64,000 nucleotides of DNA from Calditrichia bacterium (GCA_020635015.1 JACKAP010000003.1:1-64000); one strand, 5' to 3'; numbered from the stretch's first letter, positions 34,780-44,293 are shown. Notes: generated from the sequence alone by a model not told the origin. Numbers and translations: made by a program.

Positions 34780-34836
34780 GTGGCAGTAGCAGTGGTCGTG
34801 GCAGGAAGTCGACTGCCACTGCTACTGCCACTGCCA
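34780..34836. repeat. GTGGCAGTAGCAGTGG-type inverted repeat, copy 1
   Basis: Left arm AGTGGCAGTAGCAGTGG (from 34780) and right arm ACTGCCACTGCTACTGCC (to 34836) are built of six-base GCAGTG-like units. The same arrangement occurs at 45299-45351. Confidence 0.8.
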
Positions 34837-34889
34837 TTTCTTAATTGTTAAAGTCCAGGCGATAAAACACTACCAACCCATACACCCAG

Positions 34890-36140
34890 TCACGAATTCT
34901 TCAACTTCAAATCCTGCTGCAGTCCCTTGTCCTTGCTGGGCCGCCAGATATACTGATCGATAAAATAATGATGCAGCGGAAGCCCGAGCAAGAGGGTCAA
35001 CAATAATTCGCGGCTGGTCATGCCCCCAAACAAGATCTGTTCGCTGGAAAGCACCAGCGGCCCACATCCAGGGTGAATCTCAAAGCTGCAGCCGAACAAT
35101 CGGAATATGGCGGCCATCAGGATCCCGCTGCCCAGGTATACAAAAATATTCCGGCTGAGCTTGACCGCCATGCCATACTGATTTTGATCCACTCCCGGGC
35201 GATGATAGCGGTTGCGGCTGTAGAACCATACGATGGCATGATATTGGATGTCATGATAAATGGTCACAAAGGCGGAAAAAGCGATCAGCGGGGCGGTCAG
35301 CACCGCCGGGCTGTAGCAAATAAACGCATAGAGCGGGATCAGCGCGGCCAGAAACAATATCTTGGGCAGATTCAGCGGCAACTGCCGACGCCAGCGCTGA
35401 TATTGCCGTACCACGAACGCGCCGCTCACCGTCGCCAGGGCCAGCACCGACAGACCAATCAAATAATGCTCCCAGTGCAGCGCCCGGAGGTAATCGGCGG
35501 AGAACAGCGCCGCCGGGCCGGAAAGGAGCGGATAAGCCGGCAGGGCGCTGCTCAGCCCGATGGCCTCCCGCGCTTCCGGATGGCGCAGGATATAAGCCAG
35601 GAAAGGCGCCAGCAGGCCGACGTAAAGCAATGCCTTGTCGACCCGGGTGTCCGGAAGGTCGAAATCCTGGTTCTTGCGCTTGTATAGCGATAAAATCCCG
35701 AAATGCTGCCGCACCACATGCCAATAGGCCCAGAGATTAAAAAACAGCACAAACAGAAAGAACGGCAGGGTGTAGTTGGCAAACTGCAGCTGATACAACA
35801 GGTAGCTGAGGCCGATCATCGCCGGGCCGACCAGGAACCAGGCCAGGCTGCCGATCAGCAGCGGGCGGCGGTTTTGCCACTCTTCGCGGTCGAAATACGT
35901 GCGCAGGTAAGTGCCGAAAAAATGCGGGCTGTCGAGGAAGATCACCCAGATGAACCATACCGTCACCATATCCAGACGTAGACCGGCATGGAGAAAAAAC
36001 ATGCCGTACCCCGCCAGCGCTCCGCCGATAAACCAAAGCAGATCCGCCTGCCGGCTCACGATCCAGTTGATCGAGAACCGGTTGAGGTCCTGATTCCCAG
36101 ATGCCATGGGCAAGGAAGCCATCGCCATCTCCTTAGACAA
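34890..36140 (-). CDS. Polytopic membrane protein with conserved His motifs, unknown function
   Basis: A 416-residue integral membrane protein with about ten hydrophobic helices. I recognise no named family. His-containing motifs sit at helix ends: FLDSPHFFGTYLRTYFDREEW near 70-90, AYWHVVRQHFGILSLY near 138-153, TIYHDIQYHAIVWFYSRNR near 290-308 and LPLHHYFIDQYIWR near 385-398. The spacing of His, Asp and aromatic residues recalls membrane di-iron hydroxylases or desaturases, but the classic three-box pattern is not met. It lies alone between DUF2279 and glycogen phosphorylase genes. Confidence 0.6.
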   Translation of the reverse strand: MSKEMAMASLPMASGNQDLNRFSINWIVSRQADLLWFIGGALAGYGMFFLHAGLRLDMVTVWFIWVIFLDSPHFFGTYLRTYFDREEWQNRRPLLIGSLAWFLVGPAMIGLSYLLYQLQFANYTLPFFLFVLFFNLWAYWHVVRQHFGILSLYKRKNQDFDLPDTRVDKALLYVGLLAPFLAYILRHPEAREAIGLSSALPAYPLLSGPAALFSADYLRALHWEHYLIGLSVLALATVSGAFVVRQYQRWRRQLPLNLPKILFLAALIPLYAFICYSPAVLTAPLIAFSAFVTIYHDIQYHAIVWFYSRNRYHRPGVDQNQYGMAVKLSRNIFVYLGSGILMAAIFRLFGCSFEIHPGCGPLVLSSEQILFGGMTSRELLLTLLLGLPLHHYFIDQYIWRPSKDKGLQQDLKLKNS

Positions 36141-36188
36141 TATTCAATCGCCCGGCCGGGATGGGCCGGGCAGTTGCGATTTGACCGG

Positions 36189-38783
36189 TCAGGCCTGCGG
36201 TTTTTGCTTCATCCAGGCCACCAGCCCCAGTTCGGTGGAATTCACCAGCCGCTTGTGATAAGGGAGCACCCGGATGGTATAGCGGTAATGCCCGCTGTTC
36301 GAGGGCTTGATGGTTGCCTCATAGATGTGGGTGTTGTCATCCAAACCCTTCTTGCGGGACATCTCCACCAACTCGTGGGTGGTGGTGTGGGCAAAGGTGA
36401 TCTGATCGAACTCGTTGATCAGGTACACCTGCACCTTCACCTCGGAGGGATCGATCTCGCCCAGATGCACCTTGGCACGCAGCTTCAGGGGTTCGTTATA
36501 TTTCAGGACAATCTCGTGGTCCGGATCGATGCTTTCATCGATCTGTACCGTGATCTGCGACCAGAGGTGGTTCATCTTATCCCGCCAGCCGGAGAAATCA
36601 CGGGCCAGGGCAAAATCGTTCTTGGCAAACTCCTCGCCCTGCTTAATCGCCGGCAGGTACATCTTGTTGGTGTAGTCCTTGACCATCCGGAAAGTGTTGA
36701 ACACCGGCGAAAGGCTGACCATGGAATTTTTCATCATTTTGATCCAATCGTGCGGAATCCCGTCATCGCCGCGTTTGTAATACAGCGGAATCAGATCGTT
36801 TTCCAGAATGTCGTAGATCGCGTCGCTGTCCCACGAATCCAGCTCTTCCAGGTCGCTGTAATCTTCCCGGTCGCCGAAGGCAAAGCCGTTTTTGCCGTCA
36901 TAACCCTCGCACCACCAGCCGTCGAGCACCGAGAGGTTGATGCCTCCGTTCAGCGCTACCTTCTGGCCGCTGGTGCCGGAGGCTTCCTGGGGACGGCGGG
37001 GATTATTCAGCCACACATCCACTCCGGAGATCAGGTCGCGGGACAGGCTCATGTCGTAATTTTCCACGAAGAACACCTTGCCGCGGAAGCCGTCTTCCAT
37101 GGAGATGTTGTTAATCGCGCGAATCAGTTCCTGGCCACCGAGATCCTTCGGATGGGCCTTGCCGGCAAACAGCAGCTGTACCGGGCGGTTTGGATCATTG
37201 AGGATACGCTTCAGCCGCTCCTTGTCTCGGAAGATCAGGGTGCCGCGCTTGTAGGTGGCAAAGCGGCGGGCAAACCCGATGGTCAGCACATCCGGCTTCA
37301 GCATATCCTTCAGGCGCAGCCGCTGCAGGGTGCCGATCTTATTGCGCAGCACCTGGGCCTCGAAGCGCTCCCGGAGGTGGTTGAGCAGTTTCTGTTTGAT
37401 CTCCCGCTTGGTGGTCCAGAGCGCCTGGTCCGGGATCCCGTGCACACCTTGCCAGAGCATCTTTTCGTCGAGATGATTGACCCAGTCTTTGCCGAGGTGC
37501 TCGTCGTAGAGCTGGCGCATCTTGTAGACGGTCCAGGTGAAGGAGTGCACCCCGTTGGTGATATGGGTGATGGGGATCTCGTCGGTGGGGATGGTCGGCC
37601 ACACATCACGCCAGAGCTCGCGCGACACTTCCCCGTGCAGCTTGCTGACCCCGTTGCGGAATTTCGACAGCTTCAGGGAAAGGATGGTCAGGTTGAAGAT
37701 CTCGTATCCTTCCGGCTGCACCTGGGAACCCAATTCCATAAACTGGTAGCGGCGGATGCCGATCGACTCCCAGTAGCGCTGGAAGAATTTATCCATCAGG
37801 TTCAAGGGGAAGGCATCGTTGCCGGCCGGCACCGGGGTGTGGGTGGTGAAAATCGTGTTGGCGGCGACTGCCTCCAGCGCTTCGGTATACTCCAGGTGCT
37901 GATGTTTGATCAGGTTGCGGATCCGTTCCAGCGCCAGGAAGACCGAATGGCCTTCATTCATGTGCCAGGCCATCGGTTCGATGCCCAGCTTCTGCAGCAC
38001 CAGCACCCCGCCCATGCCCAGCAGAATTTCCTGGGAGATGCGCATCTCCTGATCGCCGCCGTAGAGGCGGGCCGTAAGCATGCGCGCTTCCGGGGCGTTT
38101 TCCGGCACGTTGGCATCCAGCAGGTAGGCGGGAACACGTCCCACTTGGGCGATCCAAACCCGCAGGGTGACATCGCGGTTGCCGACCGGCACGACCACCG
38201 TCAGGGGCTTGCCCTTGGCATCCAGGACCTGACGGAGCGGCAGCTCTTCCGGGTCGTGGGGAATGTAGAGCGCGATCTGATTGCTGTGGGCATCGATCTG
38301 CTGGGTGAAGTAGGTCTGGTGATAGAAGAGGCTCATCCCCACCATCGGCAGGCCGAGGTCGCTGGCCGATTTGATATGATCTCCCGCCAGCACCCCCAGC
38401 CCCCCGGAATAGATCGGAAGCGATTCGTGAAAACCGAACTCGGCCGAGAAATAAGCGATGATCTTTTCTTTATCTTTTGGGAAGGAAGTTGCAAACCAGG
38501 TGCCTTCCGCCGCCATGTAGCGGTCAAACGCCTCCATGACGTTGCGATAAGACGAGAGGTAAATCGGATCTTTGCTGCAGCGCACCAGCTCACTCTGCTG
38601 TGCTTCCCGGAGAAATTTTACCGGGTTGTGATTTAATTTGGTCCAAAGGGAGGGATTGATCACCCGGAAAAGCTGCCGGGCTTCCGGATTCCAGGAAAAG
38701 TACAGATTATAGGCCAGGTCCTCCAGACGCCGGATCTCTTCCGGTAGTTCCGGTATTACTTTCAGTGTGCCCAGATACTGCAT
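36189..38783 (-). CDS. glgP: Alpha-glucan (glycogen) phosphorylase
   Basis: An 864-residue GT35 enzyme releasing glucose-1-phosphate from glycogen or maltodextrin. It starts with the DUF3417 domain found in the Thermotoga/archaeal-type short phosphorylases (LEDLAYNLYFSWNPEARQLF). Core signatures are AYFSAEFGFHESLPIYSGGLGVLAGDH near 110-136, HMNEGHS near 272, and the PLP-binding region EASGTSGQKVALNGGINLSVLDGWW. The C-terminal 100 residues form an extra beta-rich domain (LRAKVHLGEIDPSEVKVQVYL), as in longer members. The enzyme is cytoplasmic and unlinked to other glycogen genes here. Confidence 0.95.
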   Translation of the reverse strand: MQYLGTLKVIPELPEEIRRLEDLAYNLYFSWNPEARQLFRVINPSLWTKLNHNPVKFLREAQQSELVRCSKDPIYLSSYRNVMEAFDRYMAAEGTWFATSFPKDKEKIIAYFSAEFGFHESLPIYSGGLGVLAGDHIKSASDLGLPMVGMSLFYHQTYFTQQIDAHSNQIALYIPHDPEELPLRQVLDAKGKPLTVVVPVGNRDVTLRVWIAQVGRVPAYLLDANVPENAPEARMLTARLYGGDQEMRISQEILLGMGGVLVLQKLGIEPMAWHMNEGHSVFLALERIRNLIKHQHLEYTEALEAVAANTIFTTHTPVPAGNDAFPLNLMDKFFQRYWESIGIRRYQFMELGSQVQPEGYEIFNLTILSLKLSKFRNGVSKLHGEVSRELWRDVWPTIPTDEIPITHITNGVHSFTWTVYKMRQLYDEHLGKDWVNHLDEKMLWQGVHGIPDQALWTTKREIKQKLLNHLRERFEAQVLRNKIGTLQRLRLKDMLKPDVLTIGFARRFATYKRGTLIFRDKERLKRILNDPNRPVQLLFAGKAHPKDLGGQELIRAINNISMEDGFRGKVFFVENYDMSLSRDLISGVDVWLNNPRRPQEASGTSGQKVALNGGINLSVLDGWWCEGYDGKNGFAFGDREDYSDLEELDSWDSDAIYDILENDLIPLYYKRGDDGIPHDWIKMMKNSMVSLSPVFNTFRMVKDYTNKMYLPAIKQGEEFAKNDFALARDFSGWRDKMNHLWSQITVQIDESIDPDHEIVLKYNEPLKLRAKVHLGEIDPSEVKVQVYLINEFDQITFAHTTTHELVEMSRKKGLDDNTHIYEATIKPSNSGHYRYTIRVLPYHKRLVNSTELGLVAWMKQKPQA

Positions 38784-39140
38784 CTATGTCTCCTTTATAT
38801 GCATTTGTACTGTAAACGAATTTATCATCGTTAGCTATTTGATGTTGGATGTTAGATGTTGGATATTAGATGTAAGATATTGGTCATTTCCAGGTGATTA
38901 TTTAACAAAGACCACCATCCACCATCCAACATCCAACATCCAACTGCAGACGGCACGTCTGCAAGGGCACAATATTATAAAAATATCCTTCGGATAACAA
39001 TAAGAAGATTTACTAATTTTCATATTACGGCCGGGCGATATTATGAAATGATTTGCGATCGAAACGCGCGAGGTTTATATTCAAGCCGCCTAAAAAGTAT
39101 CTTAAAATAGTCCGAATTTTACCTAAAATTTGAGAGAATT
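38784..39140. other. Intergenic region with GTTGGATGTTAGATG inverted repeat
   Basis: 357 bases without a gene, between divergent glgP and yicC. The left arm (about 38841-38880) has GATGTTGGATGTTAGATGTTGG words and the right arm (about 38912-38945) has CCAACATCCAACATCCAAC. The rest is AT-rich and probably holds both promoters. Confidence 0.6.
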
Positions 39141-40025
39141 ATGAACCCTCTCCGCAGCATGACCGGGTTTTCCAGCAGCAAAACCCACTTTGCCGACAGC
39201 GAGCTGTCTTGTGAGATAAGATCGCTTAATTCACGTTATTTGGAGATTTACGTAAAGCTTCCTTATGCGTTCAAGGATCTGGAAGATACCGCCAAGTCGC
39301 TGATCCGCGCGAAGATCGACCGCGGTAAGATCAGCTGTACCGTCAGTTTCAGCGCCCAGGATCCGATGATGCAGCGGCTGTCGTTGAATACCGGATCGGT
39401 AACGATGTATACAAAGTTGCTCAACCAACTCCGCGCCGCTGCCGGCATCGATGCCCCGCTGCAGATCAGCGATTTTCTGCAATTCAAGGATCTCTTTGTG
39501 CCGGATGAGCAGAACCTGCTCGATGATCATTTTCTGCAGACCTTTGAGACCTTGATCAACGATGCCATTGCCCAATTGGATGTTACCCGGGGGGCGGAGG
39601 GCGAAAATTTGCGCCGGGACCTATCCGAACGGCTGGATGCGCTGGAAACGCTCACCGGGGAGATCGCCGAGATGGGGAAGGGAAATGCCCGCGGTGAGTT
39701 TGAAAAGCTTTACCAGCGGCTGATCACCCTGGTAGACGAGGGGAAAATCGACCGCAACCGCCTGGAGATGGAATTGGCCCTGATCTCCGACCGGGTGGAC
39801 ATCAGCGAAGAAGTGGTGCGGATGCACAGCCACATCGAGCTGTTCCGGGAAAATCTGGCTCAGGGATCGCCGATCGGCAAGAAGCTCAACTTTATTCTCC
39901 AGGAAATGCACCGCGAAGCCAATACCATCTCCACCAAAAACACCCTGATCGAGATCAGCCACCGCAGTGTGACGGTCAAGGAAGAGATCGAGCGCATGCG
40001 GGAACAGGTGCAAAATTTGGAATAG
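39141..40025 (+). CDS. yicC: YicC/YloC family endoribonuclease
   Basis: A 294-residue protein of the YicC family, an RNase with roles in small-RNA and mRNA decay. It starts with the diagnostic SMTGFSSSKTHF, followed by EIRSLNSRYLEIYVKLPYAFKDLE, and ends with KKLNFILQEMHREANTISTKNT and VKEEIERMREQVQNLE, all strongly conserved. Residue length and order are normal. It is followed by gmk, the usual neighbour (yicC-gmk) across bacteria, but a hairpin and a tandem repeat separate them here. Confidence 0.93.
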   Translation: MNPLRSMTGFSSSKTHFADSELSCEIRSLNSRYLEIYVKLPYAFKDLEDTAKSLIRAKIDRGKISCTVSFSAQDPMMQRLSLNTGSVTMYTKLLNQLRAAAGIDAPLQISDFLQFKDLFVPDEQNLLDDHFLQTFETLINDAIAQLDVTRGAEGENLRRDLSERLDALETLTGEIAEMGKGNARGEFEKLYQRLITLVDEGKIDRNRLEMELALISDRVDISEEVVRMHSHIELFRENLAQGSPIGKKLNFILQEMHREANTISTKNTLIEISHRSVTVKEEIERMREQVQNLE

Positions 40026-40064
40026 TTTTGTATATTGGGGTGTTTGAAGTATGAACGGCCTGTT

Positions 40065-40164
40065 GCCACAGAGACACAGAGCATACAGAGTTAGTTGTCA
40101 GTTGTCAGTTGTCAGTTGTCAGTTGTCAGTTATCAGTTCTCGGTGTGCTCTGTGTCTCTGTGGC
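40065..40164. repeat. CACAGAG-type hairpin, copy B
   Basis: Arms at 40065-40090 (GCCACAGAGACACAGAG...) and 40139-40164 (ending GTGTCTCTGTGGC). The loop contains five copies of the seven-base unit AGTTGTC plus one variant (about 40092-40134). It sits between yicC and gmk. Confidence 0.85.
40092..40134. repeat. Tandem repeat of AGTTGTC
   Basis: Five near-perfect 7-bp units and a last one with A for G, inside the loop of hairpin copy B. It is likely to vary in copy number by slippage. Confidence 0.85.
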
Positions 40165-40181
40165 AATAATAAGGAACTTGT

Positions 40182-40745
40182 ATGGATCATAAACCTTTGT
40201 TGGTAGCTCTCTCTGCACCGTCGGGTGCGGGAAAATCGACGATTTGCAAGCTGCTGGTGGAACGCCATCCTCAGTTCGTGATTTCGGTATCGGCCACCAC
40301 CCGCCCTCCGCGGCAGTATGAGCGCGAAGGGGTGCATTATTACTTCCTCGGTAAGGGTGCGTTTTTTGAGAAAGTGCAGCAGGGCGATTTTCTGGAATAC
40401 GAGGAAGTGCACGGCAATTATTACGGCACCCTCAAGTCGGTGGTCGATGATCTGCGCCGGCAGGGCCGCTCGGTGCTCTTTGATATTGACGTGAACGGCG
40501 CCCTGAATATCAAACAGCACGACCCGGAAGCGATCCTCATTTTTATACGGCCCCCCTCGGTGGCGGAGCTGCGCCGGCGGTTGCTGGGGCGGAAGAGCGA
40601 GAATAGCGCTTCCATCGAAAAACGCCTGGAACGGCTTCCCCGGGAATACGCCCGGGCGGAATCGTTCGACTATAACATCGTGAATGACGATCTGGAACGC
40701 GCCGTTCGGGAGATCGAAACGATCATCCGCAATCATAGCGCATAA
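40182..40745 (+). CDS. gmk: Guanylate kinase
   Basis: A 187-residue enzyme converting GMP and ATP to GDP and ADP. It has the P-loop SAPSGAGKST at 11-20, the GMP-binding SATTRPPRQYEREGVHYYF near 36-54, and DVNGALNIK with the lid region (FIRPPSVAELRRRL). Length is typical (about 190-205). It works downstream of guaB. coaBC starts seven bases after its stop, with no omega-subunit gene between them. Confidence 0.96.
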   Translation: MDHKPLLVALSAPSGAGKSTICKLLVERHPQFVISVSATTRPPRQYEREGVHYYFLGKGAFFEKVQQGDFLEYEEVHGNYYGTLKSVVDDLRRQGRSVLFDIDVNGALNIKQHDPEAILIFIRPPSVAELRRRLLGRKSENSASIEKRLERLPREYARAESFDYNIVNDDLERAVREIETIIRNHSA

Positions 40746-40752
40746 GGGAGAT

Positions 40753-41979
40753 ATGTTTCCGACCAAACGCCTGGAAGGTAAAAATATCCTGGTAGGCATT
40801 ACCGGGGGGATCGCCGCTTATAAGAGCTGTGAACTGATTCGCTACCTGGTGACCCAGGGCGCCCATGTGCGGGCGATGATGACCGCCAACGGGGAGAAAT
40901 TTATCTCCCGCCTGACCATCGAATCGCTCTGCAATTACCCGGTCTACACCGAGATGTTTCCGGAAGGGCGCTATGCCGCCACCCATCATATCGAGCTGGC
41001 CGACTGGGCGGAGGCGGTGATCATCATTCCGGCGACCGCCAACATCATCGGCAAGATGGCCAACGGGATCGGGGATGATTTCCTCTCTACCAACCTGCTG
41101 GCCCTGCACTGCCCGACGGTCTTTGCCCCGGCGATGAACAGCAATATGTGGCTGAATCCGGCGGTGCAGCGAAATATCGCCACCCTGAAAAATTGGGGCT
41201 ATGGCATCTGTGACCCGGAAGAAGGGTTCCTGGCGGAGGGCTACAGCGGGGTGGGACGCCTGGCGCGGCTGGAATATCAGGTTCAGCATCTCTACCGGGC
41301 AATTCATCCCCATCCGGAGAGCCTGAAGGGAAAGACGGTGCTGATCACCGCCGGAGGCACCCGGGAGCATATCGATCCGGTGCGCATGCTGACCAACCGC
41401 GCCACCGGAAAGATGGGCTTTGCCCTGGCCTGGGAAGCCTTTGCCCGCGGGGCGGAGGTGATCCTGGTGCACGGCCCGGGCAGCCTGATTCCGCCGGTGG
41501 AGGTGGAAAGCCATGGGGTGGTCTCGGCAGCCGAGATGTTTGACACGGTGCAGCGCCATTTCCCGCGGGCGGATCTGTTTATCAGCGCCGCCGCAGTGGC
41601 CGATTATACCCCGGCCCGCTATTCGACCTCGAAAATAAAGAAGGAAGAGCAGGGATTGACTCTCAAGCTGGAAAGAACCCGCGATGTGCTGAAGACCATG
41701 TCGCAGCAGAAAAAGGCACATCAACGTGTGATCGGTTTTGCGGTGGAAACCGACAATCCCCTGGAAAACGCTCGTAAAAAATTGATCGACAAAAATTTAG
41801 ATATGATTGCGCTCAACAATCCCAGCGAAGCCGGTGCCGGTTTCGGGGTGGATACCAATAAGGTAACGGTGATGACCCGCGACGATGCCCGGGAGCTGAC
41901 CCCGGGATACAAGCTGGATGTGGCCGGCGAGATTTTTGACCGGCTGCTGGGAACCGGAGAGGGGGGGCGCGATGACTGA
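40753..41979 (+). CDS. coaBC: Bifunctional phosphopantothenoylcysteine decarboxylase/synthetase
   Basis: A 408-residue enzyme for two steps of coenzyme A synthesis. The N-terminal flavoprotein CoaC part has GITGGIAAYKSCELIRYL, THHIELADWAE (catalytic His) and the substrate-clamp PAMNSNMW. The C-terminal CoaB part has VLITAGGTREHIDPVRMLTNRATGKMG and AAAVADYTPA with the catalytic region further on. The ATG at 40753 follows AAGGGAG; a more upstream start would overlap gmk. The start of the uracil-DNA glycosylase gene overlaps its stop by eight bases. Confidence 0.96.
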   Translation: MFPTKRLEGKNILVGITGGIAAYKSCELIRYLVTQGAHVRAMMTANGEKFISRLTIESLCNYPVYTEMFPEGRYAATHHIELADWAEAVIIIPATANIIGKMANGIGDDFLSTNLLALHCPTVFAPAMNSNMWLNPAVQRNIATLKNWGYGICDPEEGFLAEGYSGVGRLARLEYQVQHLYRAIHPHPESLKGKTVLITAGGTREHIDPVRMLTNRATGKMGFALAWEAFARGAEVILVHGPGSLIPPVEVESHGVVSAAEMFDTVQRHFPRADLFISAAAVADYTPARYSTSKIKKEEQGLTLKLERTRDVLKTMSQQKKAHQRVIGFAVETDNPLENARKKLIDKNLDMIALNNPSEAGAGFGVDTNKVTVMTRDDARELTPGYKLDVAGEIFDRLLGTGEGGRDD

Positions 41980-42664
41980 TTCGCTGCGCGAGCGGTTGGA
42001 AGGATTTCTGCGCTGGTATCACGATCTCTACGGGGGCAACTGGTATGTCGAAAACCGGGAGACGTTGGAAGCGCTGCTGCGCGGGGAGGCTGCCGCTGGC
42101 GGGGATTCCGCCCTGGAACAGTTCCACCGCCAGATCCAGGATTGCACTCGCTGCCCGCTGGGCAAAACCCGCACCCGCTTCGTCTTTGGCAGCGGCAATG
42201 AGAATGCCGAGATCATGCTGATCGGCGAAGCGCCGGGGCGTGATGAAGACCTGCAGGGGCAGCCCTTCGTGGGGCGCTCCGGGCAGCTATTGACCAAAAT
42301 GCTGGCCCGCATCGGGCTGAAGCGGCAGGAGGTGTATATCGCCAACATCCTGAAATGCCGCCCGCCCAACAACCGCAATCCGGAGCCGGCGGAGGTGGAC
42401 ACCTGTCTACCCTATCTGCAGCGGCAGATCGAGATGATCCAGCCCAAGATCCTGATCGCGCTGGGCAAGGTGGCGGCGCAGACCTTGCTGGGCAGCGAGG
42501 CAGGCATGGCCGGACTGCGCAACCGCCTGTGGCAGTACCGCAACATCCCGCTGATCGTCACCTTCCACCCCGCCTACCTGCTGCGCAACGAGAGCGCCCT
42601 GGAAGAGGGGGTGCGCGATCTGCAGTTTGCGCTGGCGCAGTATCAGAAAAATCAGCCCCGGTGA
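41972..42664 (+). CDS. Family 4 uracil-DNA glycosylase (Fe-S)
   Basis: A 230-residue DNA-repair enzyme removing uracil. Four cysteines for a [4Fe-4S] cluster are visible: CTRCPL near 51-56, then CRPPNNRNPEPAEVDTC spanning about 129-145. The uracil-binding GEAPGRDEDLQGQPFVGRSGQLL and the FHPAYLLRN motif near the C-terminus are family-4 hallmarks. The N-terminal about 45 residues form an extra helical region. The start at 41972 overlaps coaBC; longer forms would lie entirely inside coaBC. Confidence 0.92.
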   Translation: MTDSLRERLEGFLRWYHDLYGGNWYVENRETLEALLRGEAAAGGDSALEQFHRQIQDCTRCPLGKTRTRFVFGSGNENAEIMLIGEAPGRDEDLQGQPFVGRSGQLLTKMLARIGLKRQEVYIANILKCRPPNNRNPEPAEVDTCLPYLQRQIEMIQPKILIALGKVAAQTLLGSEAGMAGLRNRLWQYRNIPLIVTFHPAYLLRNESALEEGVRDLQFALAQYQKNQPR

Positions 42665-42690
42665 AACGGGCCGATAATACAGGCTTTTTT

Positions 42691-42824
42691 GCCACAGAGA
42701 CACAGAGAACACAGAGTTTTTTTGAGTATTTCATTGAGCATTTATCGATGCGCATTAAGCATTTACCATTTGGCTGAGGCCCCGGGCCGGATCAAAATCT
42801 CTGTGATCTCTGTGGCTCTGTGGC
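42691..42824. repeat. CACAGAG-type hairpin, copy C
   Basis: Arms at 42691-42716 and 42799-42824 around an 82-base loop, between the UDG gene and dnaB. The loop is unrelated to that of copy B. Confidence 0.85.
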
Positions 42825-42854
42825 TATCAGTTAAACCGTAAACAAGGATGGATT

Positions 42855-44279
42855 ATGGCCGGTACCCGGAAAAGCAAGAAGACCAAATCCGATGAAGACC
42901 TGCTCCTCGGAGGCAAAATCCCGCCGCAGGCGGTCGATGTGGAGCGTTACATCCTGGGGGCGATCCTGCTCGACAAAGAAGCGGTGGCCGTTGCCCTGGA
43001 GGAGATCGAGGAGACTCATTTTTACCGCGATGCCCATCGCCGGATCTTCAACGCCATGCTCTCCCTCTACAAGCGCAACGAGCCGATCGACCTGATCACC
43101 CTGGCCGAGGAACTGCAGAAGTTGGAAGCGCTGGAGGAGGTCGGCGGCGCCCACTACCTGGCAGAGCTGGCCTCGATGGTGCCTTCCGCCGCTAACATCG
43201 AGCACCATCTCAAGATCGTCAAGGAAAAAGGGGTGTTGCGCCGCCTGATCCATGCCTGCACCGACATTCTGCGCGAGGCCTACGATTCCCAGTCGGAGGT
43301 GGAGGGCGTGCTCAGCAAGGCCCAGCAGGATATCTTCGACATTTTGAAAGATCAGAAGCAGCGCACCTATCAGAGCATCAACGTGGTGCTGAACGAGACT
43401 TTTGCCGAGATCGAACGGCTGCATCACATGGATCACACCGGGATCATCGGGGTGCCCTCCGGCTACGTCGATCTCGACAACATGACCGCCGGTTTCCAGA
43501 AGGGCGATCTGATCATCCTGGCCGGACGCCCCTCGATGGGCAAGACCGCTTTCGGGCTGAACATCGCGCGCAACGCCGCGGTGGAGGCCAATGTGCCGAT
43601 CGGGGTGTTCAGCCTGGAAATGAGCGCGATGCAACTGGTGCAGCGCCTGCTCTGCGCCGAGTCGGAGATCGACTCCCAGCGGCTGCGCACCGGGCGGCTG
43701 CGCGAGAACGAGTGGCCCAAGCTCTCACGCTTTGCCGGGCGGCTGGCGGAATCGCCGATCTATATCGACGACACTGCCGGGCTGGACATCCTCAAGCTCA
43801 GCGCCCGCGCCCGGCGGATGTCCCTGGAAAAAGATGTGGGGCTGATCATCGTCGACTACCTGCAGTTGATGGAAGCGCCGAAGGGCTTCGACAACCGCCA
43901 GCAGGAGATCTCCTACATCTCTCGCTCGCTCAAGGCCCTGGCCAAGCAGCTCGACGTGCCGGTGATCGCCCTCTCCCAGCTCTCCCGGGCAGTGGAGGCG
44001 CGCCCGGACAAACGCCCGATGCTCTCCGATTTGCGCGAGAGCGGGGCCATCGAGCAGGATGCCGACCTGGTGATGTTCGTCTATCGCGAGGAGTTTTACG
44101 TCAAGGATCATACCGATCCGCGCTTTGCCGAGGTGGAGAACAAGGCGGAGATTATCGTCGGCAAACACCGTAACGGCGCGGTGGGCACGGTGCACCTGAC
44201 CTTTCGCAAGCAGTTCGCTAAATTCGAAAACTTCGCCGGCGAGGATACCACCCAGTTTGAGCAGTCGGTGTCGTTTTGA
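42855..44279 (+). CDS. dnaB: Replicative DNA helicase
   Basis: A 474-residue hexameric helicase that unwinds DNA at the replication fork. The N-terminal domain has PPQAVDVERYILGAILLDKEAV; the RecA-like domain has ILAGRPSMGKTAF (Walker A near 220-230), SLEMSAMQLVQRLL, IIVDYLQLM (Walker B) and SQLSRAVEARPDKRPMLSDLRESGAIEQDAD. The end VGKHRNGAVGTVHLTF is also diagnostic. No intein is present. The gene lies between hairpin copy C and a CCCCTT-type repeat. Confidence 0.97.
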   Translation: MAGTRKSKKTKSDEDLLLGGKIPPQAVDVERYILGAILLDKEAVAVALEEIEETHFYRDAHRRIFNAMLSLYKRNEPIDLITLAEELQKLEALEEVGGAHYLAELASMVPSAANIEHHLKIVKEKGVLRRLIHACTDILREAYDSQSEVEGVLSKAQQDIFDILKDQKQRTYQSINVVLNETFAEIERLHHMDHTGIIGVPSGYVDLDNMTAGFQKGDLIILAGRPSMGKTAFGLNIARNAAVEANVPIGVFSLEMSAMQLVQRLLCAESEIDSQRLRTGRLRENEWPKLSRFAGRLAESPIYIDDTAGLDILKLSARARRMSLEKDVGLIIVDYLQLMEAPKGFDNRQQEISYISRSLKALAKQLDVPVIALSQLSRAVEARPDKRPMLSDLRESGAIEQDADLVMFVYREEFYVKDHTDPRFAEVENKAEIIVGKHRNGAVGTVHLTFRKQFAKFENFAGEDTTQFEQSVSF

Positions 44280-44293
44280 GGATGATTGGGTGT

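Noticed and set aside
35988..38636. Very long open frame (882 codons) on the plus strand opposite glgP
   Set aside because: It lies antisense to a clear glycogen phosphorylase gene; its translation is low-complexity, rich in His, Gln and Arg, with no domain. It is a codon-bias shadow.
40092..40134. Possible CRISPR-like short repeat array
   Set aside because: Units are 7 bp with no spacers, so it is a simple tandem repeat in a hairpin loop.
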